Shown piece after piece: positions 37,101 to 46,673 of a stretch of DNA of 64,000 nucleotides (within the stretch, counting starts at the first letter, position 1; the number at the start of each line of letters is the position of its first letter). A program made the position numbers and the translations under genes. The notes under the pieces were generated by a model that saw nothing but the letters and a program-made list of their open reading frames with translations, was not told the DNA's origin and ran no database searches. Source of the stretch: Patagioenas fasciata (Eukaryota; Chordata; Aves; Columbiformes; Columbidae); NCBI RefSeq assembly GCF_037038585.1, contig NC_092521.1, positions 52,770,398 through 52,834,397 on the forward strand, read 5' to 3'.

Positions 37101-40100
37101 TGCCCTGCAGGCACAAGGTGTAATAATTACAGATTCAGAGAACTGCACCAGATATCTGGCCTAAGGTGCAGAAAGGCATGAAACCTCAGACTGGATAAAC
37201 CAGTATGGAGAACAACAGCAGGATGTGTTTTGAACAGCAACAACAGGGTCACTTACTAGCATTTGACTCTCTGTTTCCAAGTCTTCTTTTGCTTTCTTTT
37301 GAAAAACATGTTTACATTTCAACTGCGAGAACTTCTTTCTTTCATAAAAAAAATTCCAACCCCCCAAAAAAGGTCTAAGTTTCAAACCATGGTGAGCCTC
37401 AGAGGCACTTACATTAAATTCAGCCTGCCTCACTTTACCCATTGGCTGTTTTCTTTCTTCTTTAGGCCTCCCTGCTAGGGTTGCAGCCACTGTCAGCAGA
37501 ACAAAACAAACTGCAGAAGGAGTTAGCAGATATGGTACCATGTCTTCTAATGGCAGGATCTACAGCCATACACCTTCAAGCTACATGATCTGGTGTGCTT
37601 TGCTCTATCCCTACTCCTTCTCCCATTTGCATAGTCCTTTTTCATCACTAAGAGTCTTAATCAGGGAAACTCTAATCCCTTATGGCAATGTTAGAAAAGA
37701 CTATTTCAGTTGGAAGTAACCTACAATGATCATCTAGTCCAACTGTCTGACCAATCCAGGGCTGACCAAAAGTTAAAGCATGTTATTAAGGGCATTGTCC
37801 AAACGCCTTTCAAACACTGACAGGCTTGGAGCACTGACCGCCTCTCTAGGAAACCTGTTTCAGTGTTTGACCACCCTCTCATGTCCAGTTTAAACCTCCC
37901 TTGATGCAGGTTTGAACCATTCCCATGCATCCTGTCACTGGATGCCAGGGAGAAGAGCTCAGCACCTCCCTCTCCGTGTCCTCTCCTCAGGAAGATGTAG
38001 AGAGCAATGTGGTTGCCCCTCAGCCTCCTTTTCTCCAAACTAGACAAGCCCAAAGTCCCCAGCCACTCTTCACAGGACATTCCTTCCAGGCCTTGCACCA
38101 GCTTTGTTGTCTTCCTCTGAATGCATTCAAGGACATTCATATCCTTCTTAAATGGCAGGGCACAGAAGTGCACCCAGTACTGCAGGTGAGGCCGCACCAA
38201 CGCTGAATACAGCAGGATAATCACCTTTTCTGACCAGCTGGTGATGCCGTGTTTGATGCACCCCAGGATGAGGTTTGTTCTCCTGGCTGCCAGGGCACAG
38301 ACTGGTGGCTCATGTTGAGCAGCACCCCCAGGTCCCTTTCTGCAGGGCAGATCTCCAGCCACTCCTCTCTCAGTTTATATTTGTGCTGGGCATTACTCCA
38401 TCCCAGGTGCAAGAATCCAGCATTTGGACTTGTTAAATTTCATGCTATTGATAATTGCCCGATGCTCCAATCTATCCAGATCCCTCTGCAAGGCCTCTTG
38501 GCCCTCAAGAGAGTCCACACCACCTCCCAGTCTGGTGTAATCAGCAAACTTGCTCCTGGTGCATTCAACTCCTGCATCCAGATTGTTGATAAATATGTTG
38601 AACAAAACTGTCCCTAGAACTGCACCCAGAGGAACACCGCTGGTGACTGGTCGCTAGCCATATGTAGCCCCAGTCACCACAACCCTTTAAGCCCTGTTCA
38701 ACCCGTTCTTCACCCTGCCCTTCTCAGTGTGTGAGGGGCACAGCAGTGCAGGGAGCAGGTCATGCTACAGAGACCATCCTCAGCGAATACACACCCTGTG
38801 CTGGGCATGTCCCTCACCAGCAGGGTTTGCAGAAGACAAAGGATAAAAGCATTCCTGCGATCTCTTGTCCTCAAACAAACCTGTTCCAAACTTTGCCCTG
38901 TGATTCTTTCTGGGCAGCACTGGGGGAAATACCTGGAGCAAGAGGAGGCAACATTTTGTCAAGGCCTAGGCCACAAGACCAGGTCAGGGCCCTTGGCTTT
39001 AAACGGATAACATTATCAGGCCTTGCTTTTGAAAATGCCTCTCTCTTCTTCTGAGTATCAGCTCAGTCACTCGCACCCAGGTTAGAACCACGAAATCATA
39101 GAATAGTTTGGGTTGGAAAGGACCTTCAAAGGTCACCCAGTCCCACCCCCCTTGCAATGAGCAGGGACATCTTCAACTAGATCAGGTTGCTCAGAGCCCC
39201 ATCCAGCCTGGCCTGAAATGTTTCCAGGGATGGGGCATCTACCACCTTGAGAATTTAGGGGAATGGCTTCTACTGTGGAGAACACAGATAGCCAGACAAT
39301 GCTGCTGAATAAAGCCAAGGAAATATCAGTCCCACATCATCTTAGTCAAAATGCAGATTTGAAGGTCCTGTTCTAAAGACTGGAGTGTTAAGTTTGAGTT
39401 AGAGCGCAGGGGATTGGGCTGCTTTGCAGGAAAGACTCTAAACCATAAGTAATTTTTGTCAGGACAGTAAGTGACACAACCCAAAAACCTAAATGAAAAA
39501 AAAAAAGAGAAATATATGGTTTTATATAGTAACAAAAGCCAAAGATTTTTTCTGTGTTTTATTTTTTATTGAAGATGCAGATTATTATTATTAATAATAA
39601 TAATAATTTTTAAAAAAAGTTATCCCACCACCATTTCAAATAATTTCACTTTATACCATACTGAGACAGATGGTGTGGTAAACCACAATTTATACCACAG
39701 CAAGTGGCAGGGGCATGTTCCCTGGCCCCACAGAAGCCAGAAAAAATGGAGAAGGACCATATGTCTACGGTCTTAGTCACCCATGGCAGTGTTTCTGCTT
39801 CAGAAACTACCATTGTTTCAGCATTCATAAATTCTTTTGATGGCAAACAAAGTACAATTACTAGCTTATGGCATGACTAGGAGCAATGAGCAAGAGAATT
39901 TTGGGGGTGAGGATGTAACAGGAGGAGTTCTGGGGGCAGACAAGGTAAAATGCAAGAGAGACTAAAAGTGATTACAGAGCTGTGGGACTGAGAGCCCCTT
40001 GTTCAATAAGGATGTATGCTAACCGGCCTGGCACAACATACAACTTCTTTTCTGGTTCAGTAGAACTGGTTGACTTCCAACAACTCAATTATCTTATTCT

Positions 40101-43100
40101 GTAAGTGAGAAATGGAAGGTGGTCCCTTGAGGTCAAGATGAAGCCACAGGTACAGAGAAAGGACAAACAGAAATGGCAGTGCCCTGAGATTCCACTGAGC
40201 AGCTTCATTAGATGCACATTTCAAAATCGCCCTGGAAGGGGTGGGTCGTGTGAGGAAAAGGAGAGGAACATTTTGGTTCTGGTTTCATTAGCATCATGGG
40301 GGAGATCAGATGAGAGATAAGAAAGGAACGGCAGGAAGATCATGAGGTTATCACTGAAAGAAATGCATACCAGATTTTTTCCATAAGGAGGACTGGGCAG
40401 AGTTACCCTATAAATGCTAGAAATCAGAGGGCTGTACTTAGAGAATGGGTACTAAAAAGATTATCAAGAGCAGGCAGCATAAAGGACTAAGGATAAGAAG
40501 AATAGTGGTGTGGATCCAGTTGTAATACAGTCAGGTAGTGGTAGGCACATTTATCCTTTGAGCAGTAGAAGAGGAGGAGGACTCAGAGTCATTTGTCTTG
40601 GCAGGAAGCCCAGGTTACAGAGAGTGAAGGGTTAATGAAAGGTCTGAGTGGAGATGGAAGATGGAAGAGATAGAGCTGTCCTCCTAAGATGCTCTGTTTC
40701 TGAGCTAATTAAATCAAGAAACGGAGGCAAAATCTTTTGCTTGCTTGGTCCAAGCACAGAAGCAGGAATATCTAAAAGGACATGAGGAGGTAAGACTCTT
40801 TAATGTGAGAATGACAGTCATATGAGGTGAGGGAAAGAGGGATGAAAGAGCAGGAAGCGAAGAAGAGGAGTGAAACAGATTTTGTGTGGCAGGTTTCTGG
40901 TGCATTAAGCAAAGAGCTTTCTTGTTTTATAGTGGCACACTTAATAGCTTAGACTGGCACAGAAACATGATCAATTTACTGTATTTATCCAGTTTGCTGT
41001 GTCATTCTTCTCTTCTTATTTTATATTTATTTAATATTTTTGAAGCCTGGAAGATTTTAAAAAACATTAATTTGTCAAAGATTCAACTCAAAAGGGCTTT
41101 TCTGAGGCTCTGCAGATGTTACGGTGCAAGACCAGAGAAGAATGCACTGTATTTACACTTCTATTCCTGTAACAGATAATCAATACATTGTGCTGTGCTC
41201 CGTTAAAAAAAAAAAAAGGAGGAATATGAGTGCCAAACTGTGATGATAAGCCCTTTGTGTCTTGAGTGCACTCATTTTCTAAGGATTAGGGGCTGTCTTT
41301 TATCAGCCAGTTCACTTCTGAAGTCCATGATAGATTGCTGCTTGCCCGTCTGCTCCAAACAGCAGCAACCTGAACTTTATCAGCAAGGAAAAACCCAAAC
41401 ACAGCTGTCAGGAGGTAATGCAGAAATATTGCTTTCTCAGGGCAGACCCTCACGGGCAAATCTTACCTTTTTCTCTGGAGTAATAAAAACTGCAATAGAA
41501 AGAGGACTTTGGAAGTAAGGTATTTACAAACAACCTTTTTTTTTTTTTTTTTTTTGAGGGAAAGGGGAGGGTTGGGCTTTTTGGGTAGTTATTTCCTTTG
41601 TGCTCAGGCTGAAGGGAAATGGTCCTTCATGATCTATTCTAATGTGCTCATTTATCTAGTGCTGGAAGAGTTGTGGGTAAATGGGGCTAAGGTCTAACAC
41701 ATAAAGAAATGTCTGCCAGCAAGAGATGTTTTAGCAGGTTAATGAGGAACTCGGTAACAGCCTCGCAGGGTCATTGCAAAATCACATTTCTTTTTGCTGA
41801 AATCACTCTAGCCTTTTTAAAGCCACAGGAAAATACTCTGCTACTTCACGGGGAGATTTCGTTGAATCGAAAATTGTGTTGATAATGTTGGTTTTGAGTA
41901 TATTTAGCAGACGTAGGAGAAAAGAAAAAAAAAAAACCAAGAGTGTGAAGATGGACATCTCCTCTACTCACTGCTGCAGCCGGTGGGCCAGAGAAGGGCA
42001 GAGGGCCCTAATTTTGCCAGCTCAGATTTGCTGCACGCAGGTTTTCTCTGGTGGGACCGCAAGGTGGACAAGCGGTACCGCCCCGCGGCTGCTCCTGTGC
42101 GACTTAGCAACAAAATGGCTCCAGGCTCCCAAACTTCGGCTGCGCCCCAGGGGCTTCCAAAAAGGAACAAAGGCTTGTGTGGGTGCTTGCAGCCGCAGCA
42201 GCGCTGGGCAGGTCTGCAGGCTCAGAGGAAAGAGGAGACTCCAGCTTTTCTTCAGCCACTGAGTCCAGTTTTTGGGCAGGAATCAGGATTTTCAGTTGTA
42301 GTCGAGCACTCAGAAGATTTATGTGTCTGGGAAGTGCTACGCACAATTGTGCTGCCCTGCAACGTAACTGCGATTTGTCATCAAAAATAACCCTTACAGA
42401 CAAAAACTATGCGATTTCTCCCCCCCCCCATTTTTATTGGAGCATGTTTGTTTACTAATTCAGGTTGCACCGCAGATGGGAGAGAGAACTGAGTTTTACA
42501 GGCTTGTTTTTTTATCTCAGCATTTTTTTTTTTTTTGCAAGCGAGCAGTTGTAATGGAAAGATGTCTGGGTGAGATACCTGAGCAAAAGGAATCAGTTTG
42601 GCTCTGCCACTGCGCTGCTCCACGTGGCTGAAATTATTCTGCTGAAAAACAAGGTAAAACTTCCCCATCAACTCCAGGCTGCTGCAGCCACCCCTAGACT
42701 GCCACCCCTCCAGCTGCATCACCTTTTACTGTTTAGGTAGACTTTCTGGGGAAAAAGAGCTTATTAAAAGTATATTGACTTTCAAAATACGTGACACTTT
42801 TCTTCCAGTTCTCCCACTGGTCCTGAAAAATCCCCTCTGAGAAACAAGAGCTACAGCATTTATAAATCTCAGCTTTTCAGATGGGTGATCTAACAATTAA
42901 TCCAGGAAGCAGATTTATATGGTCATGCGTGCAGGAACTAGGACTCTTAAAAATTAGTTGCGGCATAATTATTTACTTAGGAAAAACGGTATTAACTTTT
43001 ACTTACCACTTTTCCTCCTCTACTTGAACTCCTATGGACTGGAACTTACTGGTTGCTTTATTTTCACCTGATTTGGTGGATTCTTCAGCACCATCAACCT

Positions 43101-46100
43101 TAAAAGAATTAAGCAGCTGATTAGAATGTATTTTAGCAGAGCTATCATCCACCTATTTACAATTTCTGCATATGATAACTACTAAGTGTCTGCAGATGTA
43201 GCTCGTACCATGAGTACCTTCATCTACTCAGGTAGTTTGTCTATGGCGTGCTCATGTCTGATGTTATTAGTAAATATTCATCATTCTTGTTAATCTATAA
43301 AACATTTCTGGTAAGACAACATTCAGCCTGCAAATTGTAGATGGAGTTTATCCAGTATTTTATGGAGGCTGGATGCTCACATTTGCCAGAGGAAAATCTC
43401 TGAGCAGCTGTAACTCCACCTACTGTGCTCCAACATTTGTTTGATTTTACCTGTTAGTCTGTATGTGCATATCTAAACATGTAAAAATTATGTGTTGTTT
43501 GAATGTTAGTGCCCTGAGTCTGAGCACTGTACAGATAAGATTTAAAGAAAACCAACGCATCTCTTGGATGCATTTTCTTTCCTGCTTCATCATGCAAACA
43601 GGTGGTCCCCAGGGACACAGGCAGGAAGTTTATACCACCTCTCCATCTCTCTGAGGAGATGTATACCAATGGTATAAAGTTAAAATGTAATGACGGATGT
43701 GGCTTTGAGCAAAATCACAAACTCCTGGGTCCAGTCAGTGTAGTTGTTAATTCCTAATGCTATATATGACATTATTAATCATCCAGGAAAAAAAAAAAAA
43801 AAATTCTGGACCTCAGCAGTGTTACGAAGTGACCTGGAGATCCACTCTGACCCTGGGTGTACAAAATCTCCAACTCCGGTTTGCGTATGTTCCACCAGTA
43901 AAGAAGCTTGTTGGGAGCCAGCTCAGCAGCCTATGCAGGGAAAGTGCTCACGGAGGATGGGAGTTGGACCTGCTTAGTGAAACGAGGTATCTACCTGATA
44001 CTGAGGCTTTTGGGGAGACAACCACGCCTTAAAAACCACAACTGACAGACAGAAGCAACCTTTTGATTGAGGGGTTTTTCTTTGTTTTACTTTGCTTTGT
44101 TTGCTAAACAGATTTACAGCAAAGGCTTGCGGTGTCCTAAGAGTGACTGAGGAGTGCGGAGGACATGCAGGGAGGTTCATCACAAGTGCACATTAGGTTT
44201 ACTTATGAGAGGAGGAAGCAAACCAAGAATATGCCTCTGGCTAAAGCAGCTTGCCCTGCTCTACAGAGATGGGCGAGACTATAGATAAGGTGTATACCTG
44301 CTCCGAGTTCAGTCTAAGCCTAAACTCGGCTCCCTTTACAGTCAGTGGAGGGAGACTGATTCATACTGCCAGTCAGACAGCTGACAGGCTGCTTACCTAT
44401 TTTAGGGCAGTTGTTTCTAAGAGAAGTTGTCATTTCTGGCAGCATCAACTATCTTACGGTATTTCCACTCCCACACTACCCCTTCAGCTGTACCAGCACA
44501 ACTGCTTGTGCAGTGATGCTGCAAAATGCATCAGGCAGAGGACTGGCAAAGTAGTTTCCTTTTATTTTTGAAGCCTGTCTGACTCTAAAAATCTCATTGA
44601 TGGGCACGAGTGGCAGGGTGGCATGGTACATGGACAGTGATCCTGTAAGGATGTATCCCTGCTGAAGGTTTTGCTTCATGTAATCCCAGCTTTAGGCATC
44701 TCCATTGGTTTGTACACAAAAACTGGCCTGGCAGCCCCTGATATACCATCCCCAGGCAGCTTTCACACGTGATTATGCTGGTCATCTGTAAATTTCAAAG
44801 TTTTAGAGGCAGATTTTCAAAGACTTGAGCAGCATTTGGGGCTCTATTTTCCTCAGTAGCATTTGTTACTTGCAGCAACACTACCTAAAGAAGAGACAGT
44901 AGGGAGATGGTACCTCAAGACCCATGATTCACATTACTGTTGTTCATGCTGGCTTCTGCAAATGTGGAAATTATTTCTTTCTACCCATGATTTCATTAAG
45001 TGTTTGCCTGCTAAGGAGTCTTTGGTGCTTTGCTCAGCGAAATGAGGGATTACAGGAATAAAATGGCACTTTAGGCTTGGCTGGGAATTGGAATAAGTAA
45101 TTGAAGAGTTTTTCCCTAACCCTCTCCCACCTGGATCTTGCTCCTGTGTTTAACACTGAACATCAGCCCTTCTTTCAGAATATACCCAAAAGAAACACCT
45201 GTGAAGCAGAAGAAGGCTGCAACAAAGGCAGTGAATTGAACCCACAGGCAATAGTAATAATTGCCCTTCCAAGAAGTAAGAGAAAAGTCGCAGCTTCTCC
45301 AGGAGCTGCCCCTGGGATGGCATACATCTACACAGCACCTCTCCTCTCATCGGGCTGATGCAAAGATTTCATGGTAAATTCTTAGGCTTTGCTAATCAGA
45401 TAAGCCTGTCCAGGCACATAGTGCTGTGCTTACAACCTCCACCTGCAACAGAAAAAAATGTCTTGTTGTGATGGCTGATAAGCTCTGGATTGCTATTCTG
45501 TTTGCTTGGGATTCATCTCCCATCAAAACCTGTGCCGATTCTCATTTGATTGTAAATTCAAGTACTTTGTTGCAAAAGAAAATCCTGCAAGAGGAGAGTT
45601 GAAGTCCTATGCATATTCTATTTTTTTTTTTTTTTGGAGGGAGAGGGTGGTGTGTGGTGGTATGGGAAAGATTAATTAAGAAAGCAGATTAAACTGGTCT
45701 AGTTTATTTGCTCCTCTCCTTTCTGTAAATAGGACTGATCTTTGGCAGGGTTAGTTTTCTTGTTTCATTCCACTAGAGGTAACAAAATGTAATTTTCTTT
45801 AACAAGGCCAAATCAGAAGGAACTTATCCTCTGCTCTTGAGGCTGAGGTAGGAACAATGCTGCCTCATTCAAGCGGCTACCAGTCATTATGAAATGCATG
45901 AATAAGCAGTGACAATTAATTCAGTGAAGCTGGACGAAAATATTTTTGGGTGATAGCGTAATGTAAATCATTGTTTTACACATTCCCTTTGAATGATTTA
46001 ATTCATGCCTTTCTGACCCCCACTGTGTTATGATTCATAGATTAGTGCTCATGTGTGTAATTTAACAGAGCTGAATAACAAGCAGCAAGGAGACTTAAAC

Positions 46101-46673
46101 AAATCCTCCCATCTGATGTTTTTATGATAAATTAGGAAAACATCATTAGTACCACGCAGAATGATTATGCTTCCTCAATTTCTACATAAGTACCTGTCAG
46201 GAAAAGAAGAAAGATACAGACAACATTGCATAATGAGCAGTAAAATAAACGTAGAAATCAAAAACAATGGTAGGCATATAATCCATATCCCATACTTACC
46301 TGTATTCCAATAGATAAGCATCTGTTTTTCTTGAAGTGGTCCTTCTTTCTATCTTCTACTGCAACGGTGGCAATGGTTGTGGTGGTGGTGACAGTGGCAG
46401 TGTTGTTCCCTACATGTTGACTTGCAGGGCCATGGATCTGGGCATTGGCAGCTTCAATAGCAGCTGTTAGCGCCTTCATGCTGTCCAAGCTCTCCGTGGA
46501 GTTGCTAAGTCCAGACTGACTGATGATATCTCCCCTCTGTCCATGCCCGTCCATATACGCATCTTGGGCAGACTCTGTGCTGCTCTGAGCCGTGATGGAG
46601 ATAAACGGTTTGGTGGTAGTTCTTGGTGGGACTGGAGGTGGTGTCTTCTTATAGGTGGTAATGCAGGATGACA
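18906..46673 (-). CDS. DLGAP1: DLGAP1 (SAPAP1/GKAP), C-terminal six coding exons, partial gene
   Basis: This is the spliced 3' part of a disks-large-associated protein gene. These proteins are scaffolds of excitatory postsynaptic densities that link the PSD-95 guanylate kinase domain (through N-terminal repeats outside this window) to Shank (through the C terminus). Six exons join in frame: 46673-46300, 43098-43007, 33498-33080, 24534-24443, 22144-21992 and 19115-18906. All introns are GT-AG and the phases agree at every junction. They encode about 446 residues of a protein that is usually about 980 long. The call of DLGAP1 rather than DLGAP2, 3 or 4 rests on the near-identical match I recall in the first exon (SSCITTYKK, the [12 protein letters not shown] segment, the threonine run) and in the central exon; no alignment was run. 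The start codon and promoter lie past 64000. I see no frameshift or premature stop, so the gene looks functional. Confidence 0.95.
19116..21991 (-). other. DLGAP1: DLGAP1 intron between the last two coding exons
   Basis: Donor gtagaa, acceptor tttgatcag. It holds a GC-rich part (19290-19580), a CA dinucleotide run (19905-19924) and an AT-rich block at about 20810-21010 that resembles a conserved noncoding element. No CR1 copy was seen. Confidence 0.85.
19905..19924 (+). repeat. CA dinucleotide microsatellite
   Basis: Ten AC units in an intron. Confidence 0.9.
21992..22144 (-). CDS. DLGAP1: DLGAP1 coding exon, core of the GKAP homology region
   Basis: This exon of 153 bases has exactly 51 codons and is phase 0 at both ends. 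The acceptor lies at the end of a long pyrimidine run (ttcttctgttgtacag) and the donor is gtagaa. The protein begins [20 protein letters not shown], continues through a helix with [20 protein letters not shown], and ends PHDKK. This is the most conserved part of the SAPAP C terminus. The human residue before DKK is Leu as I recall it, against His here. Because the exon is a multiple of three and symmetrical in phase, skipping it would keep the reading frame. Confidence 0.95.
22145..24442 (-). other. DLGAP1: DLGAP1 intron
   Basis: Donor gtatgt, acceptor cagAAT with a strong pyrimidine tract. It has a GC-richer part at 22270-22450 and otherwise unique AT-rich sequence. No repeat or further exon was recognised. 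Confidence 0.85.
24443..24534 (-). CDS. DLGAP1: DLGAP1 small coding exon, helix of the GKAP homology region
   Basis: This exon of 92 bases lies between the acceptor ctttttctctcag and the donor gtatgt. Its first two bases complete an isoleucine codon, giving I followed by [20 protein letters not shown] and [10 protein letters not shown]. The exon is amphipathic and helical throughout, as expected for the GKAP homology domain, and matches the DLGAP1 sequence I recall with no visible change. It leaves in phase 0, which agrees with the start of the next exon at Asn-Pro-Asn. It is too short for standard ORF detection and was found by following the splice phases. Confidence 0.94.
25552..25568 (+). 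repeat. ATAA microsatellite
   Basis: Four tandem ATAA-type units in an intron. Confidence 0.8.
29111..29169 (+). repeat. ACCAA pentanucleotide satellite, about 12 units
   Basis: Perfect tandem ACCAA units over 59 bases. The open frame through it (Lys-Pro-Asn-Gln-Thr repeats) has no support as a protein. Confidence 0.95.
31190..31422 (-). repeat. CR1 non-LTR retrotransposon, 5'-truncated, reverse orientation
   Basis: Read on the plus strand it begins with the CR1 tail complement (catagaatcatagagtcacag), followed by tttgggtcagaaggaacctc, atccagtccaaccccctgcc and the gatggggcatccac segment. It is a short 3' fragment inserted against the plus strand, so it lies in the same orientation as DLGAP1. 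Confidence 0.92.
33080..33498 (-). CDS. DLGAP1: DLGAP1 large central coding exon, start of the GKAP homology region
   Basis: This exon of 419 bases begins after ctctccaaag with C (completing Cys) and then reads [20 protein letters not shown]. It ends GAGGACA before the donor gtaagt, leaving one base that forms Ile with the next exon. The middle part, after ADLDF and before RQFSRDAS, differs most from the mammalian sequence I recall. From [15 protein letters not shown] onward it is nearly identical. That part includes the acidic [19 protein letters not shown] segment, which opens the C-terminal GKAP homology domain, and a charged helix ([20 protein letters not shown]). Reading past the donor gives only three more codons before a stop, which supports the splice site. 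Confidence 0.95.
35197..35227 (+). repeat. GTTTT pentanucleotide run
   Basis: About four perfect GTTTT units flanked by poly-T. Confidence 0.85.
35525..35830 (+). repeat. Old, diverged CR1-like LINE 3' fragment
   Basis: Segments such as aaaggaagcacttcttcacac, aatgtgtaattaaattg, aataagttcaaagaaaacctg and ggagataggtcca match, with many changes, the 3' part of the CR1/L3-like elements that are common in turtles and crocodilians. It is clearly more decayed than the other CR1 copies here, which suggests an insertion that predates birds. Confidence 0.6.
36109..36175 (+). repeat. Imperfect CA-rich run
   Basis: Interrupted CACA units (cacacacacacacgaacaca and onward) in an intron. Confidence 0.7.
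37690..38735 (-). repeat. CR1 retrotransposon, 3' part with decayed ORF2 reverse transcriptase end
   Basis: About 1 kb of CR1 lies on the minus strand. Conceptual translation gives three overlapping pieces in shifted frames: [10 protein letters not shown] to the region of the polymerase box (38605-38393), a middle piece with [20 protein letters not shown] (38412-38221), and the C-terminal piece with [16 protein letters not shown] and the [18 protein letters not shown] segment (38362-37730). The polymerase box, FADD in active elements, reads FADY. The frameshifts and this change show an inactive copy. It is the longest mobile element in the window. Confidence 0.93.
39093..39250 (-). repeat. 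CR1 fragment, reverse orientation
   Basis: It begins on the plus strand with aatcatagaatagtttgggt and continues ggaaaggaccttcaaaggtc, agcagggacatcttcaacta and gatggggcatctaccacc. It is close in sequence to the copy at 61895-62234 but inserted the other way round. Confidence 0.92.
39581..39606. repeat. ATT/AAT run forming a perfect palindrome
   Basis: Four ATT units are followed directly by AAT units; the central 24 bases equal their own reverse complement. Confidence 0.85.
42030..42240. other. CpG-rich patch in a DLGAP1 intron
   Basis: A short GC-rich stretch with CpG (gcggtaccgccccgcggctg) and an AAAATGGC motif similar to a YY1 site, about 0.8 kb past the small exon at 43007-43098 in the gene's direction. 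It might act as an internal promoter or enhancer. There is no coding evidence. Confidence 0.35.
43007..43098 (-). CDS. DLGAP1: DLGAP1 small coding exon carrying the second DYNLL motif
   Basis: This exon of 92 bases is easily missed because it is too short for ORF callers. The acceptor is ttcttttaag and the donor is gtaagt. It enters in phase 0 and leaves after two bases of a codon (TG), which the next exon completes with C to give cysteine. The 30 codons read [20 protein letters not shown] and then [10 protein letters not shown]. The opening valine completes the first GIQV motif, and SIGVQVEEE is the second. Tandem motifs of this kind in GKAP are the known binding sites for dynein/myosin-V light chain (DYNLL). 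The human protein, as I recall it, has VDDAEEPDKTGENKAPSKFQ here, so the match is close but the residue after VD is Gly instead of Asp. Confidence 0.93.
43099..46299 (-). other. DLGAP1: DLGAP1 intron between the two DYNLL-motif exons
   Basis: Donor gtaagt, acceptor ttcttttaag. It splits the first GIQV motif between Gln and Val. It includes an AT-rich block at about 45880-46170 close to the upstream exon that looks like a conserved noncoding element. No mobile element was recognised. Confidence 0.88.
46300..46673 (-). CDS. DLGAP1: DLGAP1 coding exon, proline-rich segment and first half of DYNLL motif 1
   Basis: This is the most upstream coding exon in the window. The acceptor is a T-rich tract ending ttctag. 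The first two bases (TG) complete a valine codon begun in the previous exon, so the exon starts in phase 1. It runs 124 full codons to CAG followed by the donor gtaagt. The protein begins [20 protein letters not shown], a proline-rich stretch that could bind SH3 domains. It continues with a serine-rich segment ([16 protein letters not shown]), an alanine-rich helix ([16 protein letters not shown]) and a threonine run ([13 protein letters not shown]), and ends RCLSIGIQ. The end is the first half of a dynein light chain motif that is completed by valine in the next exon. The threonine run is written by ACC/ACT/ACA codons, visible as GGT-rich sequence on the plus strand. Confidence 0.95.

Larger units (their letters stand above)
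33499..43006 (-). other. DLGAP1: DLGAP1 intron, the longest complete intron in the window
   Basis: Donor gtaagt, acceptor ccaaag. It contains an ancient CR1 fragment (about 35525-35830), a long CR1 copy with reverse transcriptase remnants (37690-38735), a younger CR1 fragment (39093-39250), GTTTT, CA and ATT/AAT simple repeats, and a CpG-rich patch at about 42030-42240. No further exon was recognised. Confidence 0.85.

Noticed and set aside
37730..38617. Long minus- and plus-strand open frames, up to 210 codons
   Set aside because: They belong to a decayed CR1 element: the minus frames are reverse transcriptase remnants and the plus frames are their shadows.
18906..46673. Assignment to DLGAP2, DLGAP3 or DLGAP4
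   Set aside because: The C-terminal ligand is shared by the family, but the proline-rich exon and the segments around the DYNLL motifs match DLGAP1 as I know it.
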